A program made the translations under genes and the position numbers. The notes beneath the pieces were generated by a model. The model did not search any database and was not told the origin of the DNA. It worked only from the letters and a program-made list of their open reading frames with translations. From contig MEQN01000044.1 in NCBI GenBank assembly GCA_001770235.1, forward strand, positions 1 to 5,675: a stretch of DNA of 5,675 bases, written 5' to 3'. The stretch comes from Betaproteobacteria bacterium RBG_16_58_11. GTDB taxonomy: Bacteria; Pseudomonadota; Gammaproteobacteria; Burkholderiales; Thiobacteraceae. Positions 4,989 to 5,675 of the stretch are shown here, piece by piece (position 1 is the first letter of the stretch; each line of letters starts with the position of its first letter).

Positions 4989-5414
4989 CTAGCGCGTTCG
5001 GGATTCGTGTGGCCGCGCGACCGGCAGCAGCTTATCCAATACACCGTTCACGTATTTGTGGCCGTCGGTGCCGCCATAGGATTTTGCCAACTCCACCGCT
5101 TCGTTGATCACGACGCGGTAAGGCACGTCGGGGCAATGCAGGGCTTCGTATGCGCCAATTAACAGCACGGCGGACTCAATGGGGGATAGTTCGGCGAGTT
5201 TGCGGTCAAGATAGGGCGCGACCGCTGCTTCCAACGCGGTGGCTTCTTGCACCACGCCGTTAAGCAAGATCAGGAAATATTTATCGTCGATGGTGGCGTA
5301 GCCTTCTTCATCGCGCAAATGCTGGGCGATGCTGGCGGCGTCGTTACCGCTCAGCTTCCACTCGTAGAGCGCTTTGAGCGCGAATTCACGCGCTTTGCGG
5401 CGGCTTTTTTTCAT
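4989..5414 (-). CDS. nusB: Transcription antitermination/ribosome biogenesis factor NusB
   Basis: NusB binds boxA RNA as a heterodimer with NusE (ribosomal protein S10) and supports antitermination on rRNA operons. The 141-residue protein matches the usual length of about 140. It starts with the basic KKSRRKAREFALKALYEW, the arginine-rich RNA-binding end, and continues with LDRKLAELSPIESAVLLIGAYE, PYRVVINEAVELAKSYGG and a C-terminal KYVNGVLDKLLP, all diagnostic. ATG 5414 is preceded by AGG at 5424-5426 (9 nt). ribH ends 59 nt upstream, the common ribH-nusB pairing. A boxA-like sequence lies in this gap, 6 nt before the AGG, which suggests that NusB may control its own translation or transcription. 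Confidence 0.97.
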   Translation of the reverse strand: MKKSRRKAREFALKALYEWKLSGNDAASIAQHLRDEEGYATIDDKYFLILLNGVVQEATALEAAVAPYLDRKLAELSPIESAVLLIGAYEALHCPDVPYRVVINEAVELAKSYGGTDGHKYVNGVLDKLLPVARPHESRTR

Positions 5415-5432
5415 ATCGATCGACCTGGTTCT

Positions 5433-5442
5433 TTAAAGAGCA
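5433..5442 (-). promoter_or_regulatory. boxA-like element in the nusB leader
   Basis: On the minus strand the sequence is TGCTCTTTAA, identical to the first ten bases of the E. coli rrn boxA (TGCTCTTTAACA). In RNA it would lie 6 nt before the AGG Shine-Dalgarno of nusB and 18 nt before its ATG. NusB/NusE binding there could occlude ribosomes or alter elongation. boxA-mediated feedback by Nus factors is known for E. coli suhB. The match is seen directly; the function is inferred. Confidence 0.6.
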
Positions 5443-5473
5443 ATACTTGCAACTGCGGCGGTTAAAAAGTTTC

Positions 5474-5675
5474 TTAAATCCGCTTCAACAAATTCGCCAT
5501 CTCCACCGCCACCAGCGCGCAGTCGGCGCCTTTGACCCCCATGCGCGCCAGCGCTTGGTCATCGGTATCGGTGGTGAGAATGCCGTTGGCGATGGGAACA
5601 CCTGAGTCCAACTGCACCTGGGTGATGCCGGTGCCCGATTCATTGGCCACTAATTCGAAGTGGTAAGTATCGCCG
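5474..5675 (-). CDS. ribH: 6,7-dimethyl-8-ribityllumazine synthase, C-terminal 66 residues
   Basis: RibH condenses 5-amino-6-ribitylamino-uracil with 3,4-dihydroxy-2-butanone-4-phosphate to form lumazine, the penultimate step of riboflavin synthesis, in an oligomeric cytoplasmic shell. The frame runs from the window edge to TAA (5474-5476). It shows [17 protein letters not shown] with the conserved active-site histidine, then [34 protein letters not shown] and the ending [12 protein letters not shown]. Compared with E. coli RibE, about four residues are missing before KGAD; I recall this as common in betaproteobacterial RibH. The N-terminal half lies beyond 5675. nusB follows 59 nt downstream. 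Confidence 0.95.
   Translation of the reverse strand, partial: GDTYHFELVANESGTGITQVQLDSGVPIANGILTTDTDDQALARMGVKGADCALVAVEMANLLKRI

Overview
The window looks like a betaproteobacterial chromosome, perhaps of the Nitrosomonadales/Gallionellaceae type. This is inferred from the protein sequences and gene order; no single marker proves it. Housekeeping genes occupy both ends on the minus strand. Read in their own direction they are ribH (C-terminal part), nusB, thiL, pgpA and pncC, and then, after an interruption, recA (N-terminal 246 codons). In many betaproteobacteria pncC/cinA is followed directly by recA.

The interruption, about 740-2981, is the accessory part. It holds three plus-strand genes, pointing away from recA and towards pncC. 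The first is a 301-residue winged-helix/WYL protein of the BrxR/CapW type, the regulators that commonly sit at the head of phage-defence loci. The second is a 160-residue protein with an N-terminal excisionase/MerR-like helix-turn-helix and a C-terminal part I do not recognise. The third is a 195-residue nucleotidyltransferase-fold protein (GGT...DxD, DUF6036/AbiEii-like). The last two overlap by 14 nt and look like a toxin-antitoxin pair or small defence module. An almost perfect 26-bp palindrome lies just upstream of the pair and overlaps the -35 region of an extended -10 promoter. That is the arrangement expected if the WYL protein represses the pair. My working interpretation is a compact WYL-regulated nucleotidyltransferase defence/toxin-antitoxin cassette inserted between pncC and recA.

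The 740-907 region carries divergent control signals. recA has a near-consensus sigma70 promoter with no recognisable LexA box. The WYL gene has a TATAAT, AT-rich repeats and a GAAC/GTTC/GAAC element before its ATG.

On the right, thiL (thiamine-phosphate kinase), pgpA (phosphatidylglycerophosphatase A) and pncC (NMN amidohydrolase) overlap end to start and should be co-translated. A 47-bp GC-rich palindromic repeat of REP type separates nusB from thiL. The ribH-nusB gap contains a near-perfect boxA (TGCTCTTTAA) next to the nusB ribosome-binding region. NusB is itself the boxA-binding factor, so this suggests autoregulation.
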